From contig CATOTC010000003.1 in the NCBI GenBank assembly GCA_951812975.1, forward strand, positions 346,728-410,727: a DNA stretch of 64,000 nucleotides, written 5' to 3'. Position 1 is the first letter of the stretch, and every line of letters starts with the position of its first letter. The notes below the pieces were generated by a model, which saw only the letters and a list, made by a program, of their open reading frames with translations, ran no database searches and had not been told where the DNA came from. The translations under genes were made by a program, and so were the position numbers. Shown here piece by piece: positions 49,444-58,046 of the stretch. This DNA comes from an uncultured Acidimicrobiales bacterium. GTDB lineage: Bacteria; Actinomycetota; Acidimicrobiia; Acidimicrobiales; Aldehydirespiratoraceae.

Positions 49444-50626
49444 TGCGAACTGGCTGCGGGGGCGAGCCGCCATCGTGGGCATCGGCTCGACTGCGCACGG
49501 CCTCAGGGGCGAGTTCACCGAGCGGGGGGAGCTATCGATGGCCGTCGAAGCCGTGACGGCGGCCTGCGCCGACGCTGGCATTGCGCCGGCCGACATTGAC
49601 GGGTGGTCCTCCTACAGCATGGACAACACCGAACCGGGCGACCTCGCCCACGCTTTCGGCTCCCGGCCCGTGCGCCTGGCCTCCATGACCCACGGGGGAG
49701 GCGGCGCGGCCATGGGCGGAGCGTTCTTGCACGCGGCGATGGCGGTGGCCACCAGTCAGGCCGACGTGTGCGTGGTGTACCGGTCGATTTGCCAGGGCAA
49801 GATGCCGTTTGGGCAGGCGATGGCCAAGGCCCCCCGGCTGCCGTCTGCGTTCAGCTGGGCCGTTCCCTACGGGCTCATGGCCCCGGGACAGATGTTCGCG
49901 CTGGCCGCGGTGCGCCACATGCACCTCTACGGCACCACCGAAGAGCATTTCTGCCGCATCGCCGTCAACGCCCGGGAGATGGCCGTCAACAACCCGCAGG
50001 CCCGGTTCCGCCAGCCGCTCAGCGCCGACGAATACTTCTCCATGCCCTACGTCTACGAGCCGATGCGCCGCCCCGACCTCTGCATGGAGTCCGACGTGGC
50101 CGTGGCAGTGGTCATCACCAGCGCGGAGCGGGCCGCCGACCTCGACGCCGACGAGGTGCACATCGCCGCGGCCTCGGTCGGGGCACCGCAGCGCTATGGG
50201 CAGGGCCTGCTCGGCAGCTACAACATGCGCGACGACGACTTCGCCTCCGCCGGCCAGCGCACGGTGGCCGCCGACCTGTACTCCAAGGCCGGCTTGGGTC
50301 CATCCGACGTGGACGTGGCCCAGATCTACGACCATTTCAGCCCGCTAGTGCTGATGGGACTGGAGGACTTCGGATTCTGCGAGGTAGGCGGGAGCGGACC
50401 GTTCGTCGCCAGCGGCGGGATCGGCCTCGATACCCTGCCCCTCAACACTGCCGGAGGCAACCTGGCCGAGGTCTACGCCCACGGCATGACCCATGTGACC
50501 GAGGCGGTCCGCCAACTGCGGGGCACCGCAGTGAATCAGGTGGCCGGCGCCGAGGTCGCTCTCGTGGTCGGCGGAGCCGGCCCCACCCCGACCAGTGCCC
50601 TGGTCCTCACGAAAGGGACGCCGTGA
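49436..50626 (+). CDS. Thiolase-fold protein, Ltp2-type (lipid-transfer/aldolase) candidate
   Basis: A 396-residue SCP2-thiolase-fold protein. Thiolase nucleophile regions lack cysteine: THGGGGAAMGGAF replaces the SxCxSG region and LVVGGAGP the C-terminal CxG. It keeps tyrosines in QIYDHFSPL and EVYAHGM, where Ltp2-type retro-aldolases have catalytic Tyr (family knowledge, matched by eye). Starts at GTG 49436 inside the CoA-transferase end and overlaps the DUF35 gene. Suggests C-C cleavage of a CoA-ester side chain. Confidence 0.82.
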   Translation: MADANWLRGRAAIVGIGSTAHGLRGEFTERGELSMAVEAVTAACADAGIAPADIDGWSSYSMDNTEPGDLAHAFGSRPVRLASMTHGGGGAAMGGAFLHAAMAVATSQADVCVVYRSICQGKMPFGQAMAKAPRLPSAFSWAVPYGLMAPGQMFALAAVRHMHLYGTTEEHFCRIAVNAREMAVNNPQARFRQPLSADEYFSMPYVYEPMRRPDLCMESDVAVAVVITSAERAADLDADEVHIAAASVGAPQRYGQGLLGSYNMRDDDFASAGQRTVAADLYSKAGLGPSDVDVAQIYDHFSPLVLMGLEDFGFCEVGGSGPFVASGGIGLDTLPLNTAGGNLAEVYAHGMTHVTEAVRQLRGTAVNQVAGAEVALVVGGAGPTPTSALVLTKGTP

Positions 50627-51051
50627 GTTCGCAGATGCCGGGCCTTCCGGCACCCGGACTGTCGCCGATGTCTGCGCCCTACTGGCGCGCTGCCGGGGAA
50701 CGACGGCTATTGATCCAACGCTGCGGGGACTGCGGAACCCACCGCCACCCACCCACCCCGGCCTGCTACGCCTGCGGGTCGCTGGCCATCGACTGGGACG
50801 AGGTGGCCGGGACGGGACGGGTCTACTCCTTCGTGTGGACCCACCGCCCCGTCGTCGAGTTCTTCGAGAACCTGGGTGTCTACAACGTGGCCGTGATCGA
50901 ACTCGGCGGCACCGAAGGAGAGCCGGTTCGCATCCTGAGCAGGGTCAACGGCGTCGACCGTGACAGCCTCGTCGTGGGCCTCGAGGTGCGCGTTGACTTC
51001 GACCCCATCGACGACGAGATCGCCCTCCCCGTCTTCGTGCCCCTGCCCTAG
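50623..51051 (+). CDS. DUF35 OB-fold/zinc-ribbon acyl-CoA-associated protein
   Basis: A 142-residue protein with a rubredoxin-like zinc ribbon (CGDCGTHRHPPTPACYACG) followed by an OB fold (GTGRVYSFVWTHRPV). DUF35 proteins pair with thiolase-fold enzymes (e.g. the ChsH2 C-terminal domain with Ltp2), which matches the upstream gene; start GTG 50623 overlaps it by 4 bp (GTGA). Ends the operon 45822-51051. Confidence 0.9.
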   Translation: MSSQMPGLPAPGLSPMSAPYWRAAGERRLLIQRCGDCGTHRHPPTPACYACGSLAIDWDEVAGTGRVYSFVWTHRPVVEFFENLGVYNVAVIELGGTEGEPVRILSRVNGVDRDSLVVGLEVRVDFDPIDDEIALPVFVPLP

Positions 51052-51532
51052 CCAGCTGCTCTCGATCAATCCTCACACTGGCTTGTGCCTCTGCGTAGAC
51101 GGAACTGGGCATCGCGGTGTCGGGAGAGATCGTCGGCCAGCTGATCTTTGAGGCTGAGGCGCTTGGCCTTGCGCGACCGGGTGGTAACCCTGCTGCGGAC
51201 GATCCGCGACGGCGTCTGAATGGTGGTCGCTACAGATCCGGGCCGGCCAGAGATCCCGGTCCGTATCCCAAGCGATCGAGCATCTCAGGACGGCGCCGCC
51301 AGTTCTTCTGCGCCTTCCGACGACCCGGGCGAGATCCGCGGCGAGGCCTTCGTGTTCGCCGCGTTGAACAACCGGCGCGCTGTCGTCGACTCCCCCTTTA
51401 CCTTGTTGGTGGCCCTGGTGTGGCAATGTCGGGGTTGGTTGCTCGCTGCGGTGGGTAGGGCTGTGTTCCCCTGTCACGTTGATGGCTTGGGGGGTGTTGT
51501 CGCCTGCTGTGGTCGGGTGTCTGGGACCTCTT
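51052..51532. other. Gene-free region before the IS110 element
   Basis: About 480 bp of GC-rich sequence. Frames on both strands are open for ~100 codons, but codon pattern, start sites and family resemblance are lacking. A stretch reading GEAFVFAALNNRRAVVDSPF on the plus strand is faintly protein-like and could be a decayed gene. Nothing else identified. Confidence 0.4.
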
Positions 51533-51541
51533 ACAGGGACA

Positions 51542-51632
51542 TGCCTTTTTGGGGCTGGATGTAAAGTGGTTGAGGCGCAGGCTCCGGGAGCATCCGAATT
51601 TTGGAACTATCCCAGAGCTGAGGAGTTTTGTC
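51542..51632 (+). ncRNA. Possible bridge RNA region of the IS110 element
   Basis: IS110-group elements encode a guiding bridge RNA in the left-end non-coding part upstream of the recombinase. Here the only non-coding segment of enough length is 51542-51632 (perhaps extending left). It can form small hairpins (e.g. TTTTGGGG/CTCCGGGA region is weak). The assignment comes from position, not from a verified fold. Confidence 0.25.
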
Positions 51633-52854
51633 ATGTCAGATTCGGTTCATGTCGACGTTGAGGTGTTCGTGGGTGTCGATGTCGCCAAGGGCGATCATTA
51701 CGCCTGTGCAATAACTTCGACTGGTGGGGAGGTGTTGGCTCGGCCGGTGCGCAACGACGAGGCAGCGATCGATCAGTTGATCGATGATGCTGGTGTGTAT
51801 GGCAGCGTGGCGTTGGTGATCGACACGACCAGTTCGCCGGCGTCGTTGCTGCTGGAGGCGGCCGCGCACCGGCAGGTCCCGGTTGCGTATGTGACGGGTC
51901 TGGCGATGCGCCGCGCCGCGGACCTGTATGCGGGGGCGGCCAAGACCGACCCCAAAGACGCTTGGGTGCTCGCGGACTATGCGCGCCGCAACGCCGACCG
52001 TCTGAGTTGGACTTCCCCCAGCGACGAGCTGCTGGCGAAGCTGCGTATCTTGAACGGCCGAGACGCCGACCTCGCAGCAGACGCCACCAGAGCCGCCAGC
52101 CGCCTCAGAGATGCCTTGTTGGCGGTGTCACCAGCGTTGGAGCGGGCCATAGGCGACAAGGTGACCACCAACCCAGGCGCACGCGACGCACTGGCGCGCT
52201 GGGGCACACCCACAGCGCTTCGAGCAGCGGGCAAGGCCCGGGTGCGAACCCGCATCGCCAAACGCTCACCGCGCACAGCTCAACGCCTCACCGAGGCGAT
52301 CTGGGCTGCGCTCGACGCGCAGAGTCTCACAAGTCACAGCCGAGACCGCCTGGGGCGACACCATCTGCGACCTCGCCTGTGACCTCGACGCGATCTGCGC
52401 CCGCCGCGACCAGATCGCCGTCGACATCAACAACGTGTTCATGGAGCACCCCCTGGGAAAAGTCCTCTCTAGTCTGTGCGGGTTCGGCCCGCGGACCGGA
52501 GCCAGAACCCTCGCGGAGATCGGCGACCCCCACCGCTTCGCCAACCCCGGACGCCTCGCCTCCTACGCCGGACTCGCACCCATCAACTGGCAATCAGGCA
52601 CCACCAACACCACCCGCAAACCCCGAGGCGGCAACCACCGACTCAAAAACGCCCTCTTCACCGCAGCCTTCGTCGCCACCCAACACGACCCCAACGCCCG
52701 CGCCTACTACCAACAAAAACGTTCAGAAGGCAAACGCCACAACGCAGCCGTCATCTGCGTCGCCCGCAAACGCTGCGACATCATCTTGGCCATGCTCAAA
52801 ACCCAAACCCCCTACCAACCAACCCAACACCAAAAACTCCCTCAAGCCGCTTGA
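51633..52854 (+). pseudogene. IS110-family recombinase, frameshifted
   Basis: ATG 51633 (MSDSVHVDVEVFVGVDVAKG) opens the RuvC-like DEDD domain: VGVDVAKGDHYA, LVIDTTSSPA, KTDPKDAWVLADYA. Near 52330-52340 the frame shifts by +1; after it VTAETAWGDTICDLACD continues, then the second domain LASYAGLAPINWQSGTTN with the catalytic Ser and RGGNHRLKNAL, stop at 52854. A one-base indel around 52335 separates them. An intact protein would have ~405 residues. Confidence 0.88.
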
Positions 52855-52946
52855 CAACAAGACAGGGACACCCCCCCGTGTGATAAGGGAATGGTTGGTC
52901 GTTGGATTCTCGGGAACCAATCGTGCACGGTGATCGTCAGACTGGT

Positions 52947-54137
52947 ATGAGTGCTTTAAGGTTCGGTCTGGGATTGCTAAGCGTGGTGGTGCTGGGCTTG
53001 GCGGGGTGCGGTCAGGACATGCCAATCAATCTGGACGAACGCGGCGGTTGGGCACGGCTGCCCGATCCGCCGCTGAGCGGCCGCGACGAGGCGAACATCG
53101 TCGGTGTTGGTGATGACGTGATCGTGTTCGGCGGCACCGACTTCCTGTGCGGGATCGGCTCCGATTGCAACTTTGGTGACTCCGTCGCTTTTGCCGACGG
53201 GGCGGCCTTCGATCGCTCGTTGAACGAGTGGCGGCCGATCGCGGACCTGCCGGTTCCGACGCTCCTGACCCAAACCGCCGTGCTCGGCGACCAGGTGTTC
53301 GCCCTCGCTAGAGGCCTCGGCGCTGCGCATGGCGAACTCATCGCCTACGACGTGAGCGACGATGCTTGGGTACAGATCGATCTGCCGGACGAAACCGCCC
53401 CAATTGGGGGGAACTCAGTTGTTTCCACCGACGACACCATCGTCCTCTATCGGAGCTCGGATGAGTTCGGCCCGGCACCGGACTGGGTGTTCGACCCCGC
53501 CGAGCAGACGTGGAGCCAATTGCCCGACGATCCCCTCGGTCCCGCGTTCGATCGATCGATGGTCTGGAACAGCGAAGCGCTCTTTCTGTTCGGCAAGGCG
53601 CTCGTCGAATCCCCCGGCGGTGCCGATGGACCGTCGTATACCCGAGCCGCCCGATACGAAGACGGCGCCTGGACCGTGTTGCCGACCGCCGACACGGTCG
53701 GCCCGGCCCCGGCGCTGGTCGACCGGCATCGGTTGATCGCGCCGGTGCTCGGCTGCACCGACGGAGGAGAAACCAACAATTACGGCCGATGCATCCCCTA
53801 CGGTGCCGTGTTCGACACGACCGCCAACGAGTGGGGCGAGCTCCCGAACGCACCGGGCAGGGGCCGCAAGGACGTATCGTCCTACGGCGGCGTCTCGGGC
53901 ACCGACCTTGTTGTCGGAAGCACGAGAGGCCCGTTCTTCGACGCCACCACCGACGAGTGGTTCGAACTCGCGCCGCTCGACTCACAGACCGCCCCGATTT
54001 CAAACGACATCGAGAATCAGACGTTCGTGACGCGCCGAGCCGCTTCAGTCGGTGACGCGATCGTGGTCGTCGGCGGCGCCGAGTTCGGACCCGACGGCAA
54101 CACCCTGTTCGCCGACGCGCACATGTGGACACCCTGA
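52947..54137 (+). CDS. Secreted Kelch/beta-propeller-like lipoprotein
   Basis: A 396-residue lipoprotein: signal peptide with lipobox LGLAGC, then repeated four-stranded blades of the Kelch type, each with a GG or similar turn plus W at the end (DVIVFGGTD ... NEWRPIADLPVP; QTWSQLPDDPLGP; NEWGELPNAPGRG; DEWFELAPL). ATG 52947 fixes the signal peptide. It starts right behind the IS110 right end. Ligand unknown. Confidence 0.82.
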   Translation: MSALRFGLGLLSVVVLGLAGCGQDMPINLDERGGWARLPDPPLSGRDEANIVGVGDDVIVFGGTDFLCGIGSDCNFGDSVAFADGAAFDRSLNEWRPIADLPVPTLLTQTAVLGDQVFALARGLGAAHGELIAYDVSDDAWVQIDLPDETAPIGGNSVVSTDDTIVLYRSSDEFGPAPDWVFDPAEQTWSQLPDDPLGPAFDRSMVWNSEALFLFGKALVESPGGADGPSYTRAARYEDGAWTVLPTADTVGPAPALVDRHRLIAPVLGCTDGGETNNYGRCIPYGAVFDTTANEWGELPNAPGRGRKDVSSYGGVSGTDLVVGSTRGPFFDATTDEWFELAPLDSQTAPISNDIENQTFVTRRAASVGDAIVVVGGAEFGPDGNTLFADAHMWTP

Positions 54138-54250
54138 CGCGCACGAACTCGACAACCAGTCGTTCTGCCCAGCAGTGTCTTCACTCGCTCACGCGGCCCG
54201 CGGGTCATACTCACCCTGCAGACCGAACTGCCGGGGCGGACCAGACCGAG

Positions 54251-55165
54251 CTAGCCGGCTTCGTACCAGCCTGAACCGATAAGAATGTCGTCCCGCTTGA
54301 CGATCCAGGTGTGCTTGGTCTCCCAATCACCGCTCTGGGGGTTGGTATAGGAGTAGTCCACCCACTTGCCCGTCTCGGTGGCGGTCATCAGTTCGTCGGC
54401 GGCTACCAGGCCCTCAGGTGTGCTTCCGAGAAGTTCGTGAAGAGTCATACCGACGTTCTCCGGGAACGTGGGATGGGACACCACCACACCGTCGAGGTCG
54501 GTGACGAACCCGTACCACTGGTCGTCAACACTGGGCGGATCGGTGCTGTCGGGGTCGTTGAAATGCTCGATCAGAGCATCGCGGCCGTTGCTCTCGTAGA
54601 ACCACACTGCGTCCTCGACGAACGCCTGCGTGTAGGAACCAGGCTCCGCCTTGGTGGGTACAGGCGAGGGATAGGAGTCTTCGTACCAGCCCGACCCAAA
54701 GATGAGATTGTCCCGTCGAACGACCCAGGTGTGTTTGGTGCCGCCGTCGTCGGTCTGCGGGTTGTAGAAGACGTAGTCAACCCATTGCCCGTCCTCATCG
54801 GTGGCCATCAGCACCGGTCCATAGGCATATCCCGTTATGTCCACCCGCTGACCCGAGTTGGTGCCTACCCGCGAGGGGATGGTGGCATGGGCGGCAAGGA
54901 GGCCCGAGTCTGCGTTCATGATGAACAGGTACCACTGGTCGTCGGAGCCCGCCTCATTGTTGTAGTAGTCGATCGTGGCTTCCCCGCCGGCCTCCTCGTA
55001 GCGATCCAGCGCCTGCTGCACATACCACTTGGTGTACGCGTCCCGCTCGGTCTTGGCCGGCGGATCGGCTGTGGCTCCGCCATCGTCATCGTCGCCACAC
55101 GCCACCGCTCCGAAGAGCACAACGGCCAGTGCTGCGACGAACATCCGCCATCGACTTCCATGCAT
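54251..55165 (-). CDS. Lipoprotein with tandem Cache-like domains
   Basis: A 304-residue lipoprotein (lipobox LFGAVAC) with two similar ~130-residue domains: YTKWYVQQALDRYEEAGGEA ... DDQWYLFIMNADSGLLAAHA ... KHTWVVRRDNLIFGSGWYE and YTQAFVEDAVWFYESNGRDA ... DDQWYGFVTDLDGVVVSHPT ... KHTWIVKRDDILIGSGWYE. These are single-Cache-type-2-like ligand sensors, here detached from any kinase or receptor and duplicated within one chain. It is convergent with the propeller lipoprotein. Confidence 0.82.
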   Translation of the reverse strand: MHGSRWRMFVAALAVVLFGAVACGDDDDGGATADPPAKTERDAYTKWYVQQALDRYEEAGGEATIDYYNNEAGSDDQWYLFIMNADSGLLAAHATIPSRVGTNSGQRVDITGYAYGPVLMATDEDGQWVDYVFYNPQTDDGGTKHTWVVRRDNLIFGSGWYEDSYPSPVPTKAEPGSYTQAFVEDAVWFYESNGRDALIEHFNDPDSTDPPSVDDQWYGFVTDLDGVVVSHPTFPENVGMTLHELLGSTPEGLVAADELMTATETGKWVDYSYTNPQSGDWETKHTWIVKRDDILIGSGWYEAG

Positions 55166-55385
55166 CCGATTACCACCTTGTTCAGACTCTCAGGGCGATT
55201 TGAAGCCTACGGGAGTCATCCGCAAAACCATGCTGGACGGGCGCTGGGGAGCGGGAGTGCGCAGCTTGAATCGCTGTGTCTGAACCGGAAACGAACCGGG
55301 CCTGGGGTGATATCGTCACTGATGTTTCATACTGTTTGAATAGTTTTGAGGGTCATTGTCACAGGGGGTGGGTAGGTTCTTGTTC

Positions 55386-56588
55386 ATGCAGTCAGCTCCT
55401 GTTTCTGGTCCATCGGGTACCGCTGAGGGTGTTGTGTGTGGCAACGCGGTGTGTGTCGGGGTGATCGATGTTGGCGGGTTGTCTGAGCAGGGGTTGCGGG
55501 CGCGGTTGCAGTTGGTGGGGCGTGGTGAGTCTCGGTTGGCGGCGATGAAGGCTCAGATTCTCAGCGAGTTGGGTCGGCGCACCTCTGCGATCGATGCCCA
55601 GTTGATCGCGGCTGATGAGTTGTTGTCGTCCAAGCGTGAAGCTAAACGCGATGTTGAGACAGCCAGACGACTTGAACAGTTACCTGGCACTGCTGCCGCG
55701 TTGGCTGACGGTGAGATACCACCTGGGCATGCCCGGTTGATCGCTCGTGCATCCTCTGAGGGCAGAGTCGATGAGGCTGAGCTGGTCAAGGCGGCCCGGA
55801 ATGAGAACTTCGACAGGTTCGCCAAGACCGTGAAACGTCATCAACAAGACCAGTCCGGGGACGACGGGGAGGCGCTGCTGGAACGTCAGCGTCGACGTCG
55901 GTCGGCTCGGATATTCGAGAGTCCCGAGACCGGAATGTTCGTCTTGTCGGCCCAGTTCGATCGGATCACAGGCACCCGTATTGCAACCGCATTGACGGCC
56001 AAGGAACGCGAGTTGTGGCACCGCGAAGACCCGAGCCAACGGTGCACGCCCCAACAACGCATGGCTGACGCGCTGGCTGAGTTGATCTGCGACGAGCCCA
56101 ACGACAACACGGACAGCACCACCAACGAAAAGGGCAAGAAGCGGAGAAAGAAGCAGGGCACGAACCTGCTGGTGTTGGCTGACTTCGATGTGATCAAACA
56201 ACAGTTGGTCAATGCCCGGCTCGCTGACGGCACACCCATCCCAGTCACCGAACTGCGCGACCTGGCCATCGACGCCGAGATTCTGCCTTCGATCTTCGAC
56301 GCTGATACGCAGAACCTGTGGCTCGGCCGTAGCCGACGCACCGCTTCTGAAGCTCAACGGATGGCCTTGACCGCCCGGGACGAGCACTGCATCGGTTGTG
56401 AGGCCAATCCCTTGTGGTGCCGCGTCCATCACATCGTCTGGTGGTCCAAGAACGGGCCCACCGACCTGGGCAACCTGCTACTGGTATGCGATGCCTGCCA
56501 CCATAAGATTCACGACCAGGGCTGGCAGGTTCACCAACACCCCGCCACCAAGAAGTTCTACCTCAAGCCCCCACCCAACCCAGACTGA
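55386..56588 (+). CDS. DUF222 / 13E12-repeat family HNH endonuclease
   Basis: A 400-residue protein: an N-terminal DUF222 helical domain (GRRTSAIDAQLIAADELL, LPGTAAALADGEIPPGHARL) and a C-terminal HNH nuclease (CIGCEANPLWCRVHHIVWWS, then LVCDACHHKIHDQGW) with Cys pairs and His residues intact. The family is abundant in actinobacterial genomes and often mobile. ATG 55386 chosen; TTG 55356 would add ten residues. Confidence 0.9.
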   Translation: MQSAPVSGPSGTAEGVVCGNAVCVGVIDVGGLSEQGLRARLQLVGRGESRLAAMKAQILSELGRRTSAIDAQLIAADELLSSKREAKRDVETARRLEQLPGTAAALADGEIPPGHARLIARASSEGRVDEAELVKAARNENFDRFAKTVKRHQQDQSGDDGEALLERQRRRRSARIFESPETGMFVLSAQFDRITGTRIATALTAKERELWHREDPSQRCTPQQRMADALAELICDEPNDNTDSTTNEKGKKRRKKQGTNLLVLADFDVIKQQLVNARLADGTPIPVTELRDLAIDAEILPSIFDADTQNLWLGRSRRTASEAQRMALTARDEHCIGCEANPLWCRVHHIVWWSKNGPTDLGNLLLVCDACHHKIHDQGWQVHQHPATKKFYLKPPPNPD

Positions 56589-56645
56589 ACAACATGGCAG
56601 CTGGCGGTGAACGGTGGTCAACACCCGCAACGGACCGAGCGGCGA

Positions 56646-57335
56646 TCAGCTGACGGCGAAAACTGCTATCTGAGCCATTTGATCGGGGTCGCTGCTGTTG
56701 GCACCCTCGTACACCTGGAGCAGATGGACATTGAGACCGTTGATGGCACCGTCGGTGGCATAGCGTTCGAAACGATCCTTGAAGCCGTCCGGCTCGAAAA
56801 TCGAGGCGTTCACGCCGATCACGCAGCAGGCTCCGGGGCGAGCAATACGCAGAAGTTCGGCGATGCCGTCGGGTCCGACGTGGCCGTGGGTGAACGTACC
56901 GGTGCTGATGATGCCGCTATAGGTGTCGCTGGCGATGTCGACGGGGCCGGTCAGGTCGACATCGAAGGTCTTCCGGTAGACCGGTCTGCCGTCGGCGGCG
57001 GTCTTGGCGCGAGCCTTGGCCAGCATCTCCACCGAAATGTCGATGCCGTCGACTACGGCGACACCAAGATCTCGGAGATGCTCCCCCACAAGCCCGGTGC
57101 CACAGCCAGCGTCAAGCACCGGCCCCGAGCCCGAGAAGCGCCCACAGAGCAGTTCGGCCGCTGACCGGGGGTAGATATACCGCCGGGGGACGGTGAAGTC
57201 GGACTCGTAGGTGTCGGCCCACTTCGCATACAACGCACGATTGTCTTCGGGACTCTCAACCGAGTACGCCTCACTCAAACTGATCGGTTGGCGAACCCCT
57301 GTTTCGTGCGCAGCTGGGTCACCCGACATAGCCAC
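56646..57335 (-). CDS. Class I SAM-dependent methyltransferase
   Basis: A 229-residue enzyme: motif I is VLDAGCGTGLVGEHL, followed by VDGIDISVEMLAKAR and the post-motif ISTGTFTHGHVGPDGIAEL. The substrate-binding part is short. It lies next to pyrE on the same strand (60 bp apart), but the functional link is unclear. Substrate unknown. Confidence 0.88.
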   Translation of the reverse strand: MAMSGDPAAHETGVRQPISLSEAYSVESPEDNRALYAKWADTYESDFTVPRRYIYPRSAAELLCGRFSGSGPVLDAGCGTGLVGEHLRDLGVAVVDGIDISVEMLAKARAKTAADGRPVYRKTFDVDLTGPVDIASDTYSGIISTGTFTHGHVGPDGIAELLRIARPGACCVIGVNASIFEPDGFKDRFERYATDGAINGLNVHLLQVYEGANSSDPDQMAQIAVFAVS

Positions 57336-57394
57336 TGAACCTACCGCCGACCTTCAGAGTCCGCATCGCGTCGTCGACGGCCCGCTGCCAGCGT

Positions 57395-57961
57395 TCAAGT
57401 TCCGGGTCGGGCGTCGGCACCAGCGGCTTCCAGTTCAGCGCCTCCGAACAGACTCGACAGGACAATCCCGTCTTCTGCGAGAATCTCAGAACCGCCCTCC
57501 TCCCGGTCGATCACGCAGACCGCCCCCACTATGACTGCGCCCAGTTCTCGTAGATCCGAGGCCGACAGTCGGATCTGACCTCCCGAGGTCACAACATCCT
57601 CGACGATCAACACCCTCCTGCCCTCCACCGGCGGACCCTCCGCTAATCGAGCGGTCCCGTAGGTCTTCGCGACCTTCCTGACGAAGACTGCAGGAATGCC
57701 CGTCGCCGCGGAAAGCGCCGTAACGACCGGGATTCCGCCCAGCTCCAGACCCGCAAGCAGCTCAGTCTCGTCGGGAACAAGCGCCACCATCTCCGCGGCT
57801 AGCGACTTGAGGAGTTCCGGGTCGCTCTCGAACTGGTACTTGTCGAAATATCGGCTGGCAGAACGCCCGGACCTCAATGTGAAATCACCGACCAGATAAC
57901 AGCGGGCGAACACCTCCCCCGCCAGAACTCGTCGGTGCTCAGCGCTCCATGATCCCATCAC
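57395..57961 (-). CDS. pyrE: Orotate phosphoribosyltransferase
   Basis: A 188-residue PRTase that couples orotate and PRPP in UMP synthesis. FTLRSGRSASRYFDKYQFE is the family N-terminal loop, LELGGIPVVTALS the hood region, and RRVLIVEDVVTSGGQI the PRPP-binding motif with two acidic residues. Normal length. The first codon is one of two adjacent ATGs. Confidence 0.94.
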   Translation of the reverse strand: MMGSWSAEHRRVLAGEVFARCYLVGDFTLRSGRSASRYFDKYQFESDPELLKSLAAEMVALVPDETELLAGLELGGIPVVTALSAATGIPAVFVRKVAKTYGTARLAEGPPVEGRRVLIVEDVVTSGGQIRLSASDLRELGAVIVGAVCVIDREEGGSEILAEDGIVLSSLFGGAELEAAGADARPGT

Positions 57962-58046
57962 TCACCTCCAATTGACCACCTCCAATTGACCACAGAACGC
58001 ATGCTGTTGCCATGCTCAGCGGCCACCTGTCTGCCGACTCCCATCG

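Larger units (their letters stand above)
51533..52870 (+). mobile_element. IS110-family insertion sequence
   Basis: The IS110-type recombinase (51633-52854) lies between two direct copies of ACAGGGACA at 51533-51541 and 52862-52870. IS110 elements have no terminal inverted repeats, so ends are approximate; short direct matches at the two ends are expected from the recombination core. About 100 bp of non-coding left end and only ~16 bp on the right fit the IS110 (not IS1111) subgroup. Confidence 0.7.
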
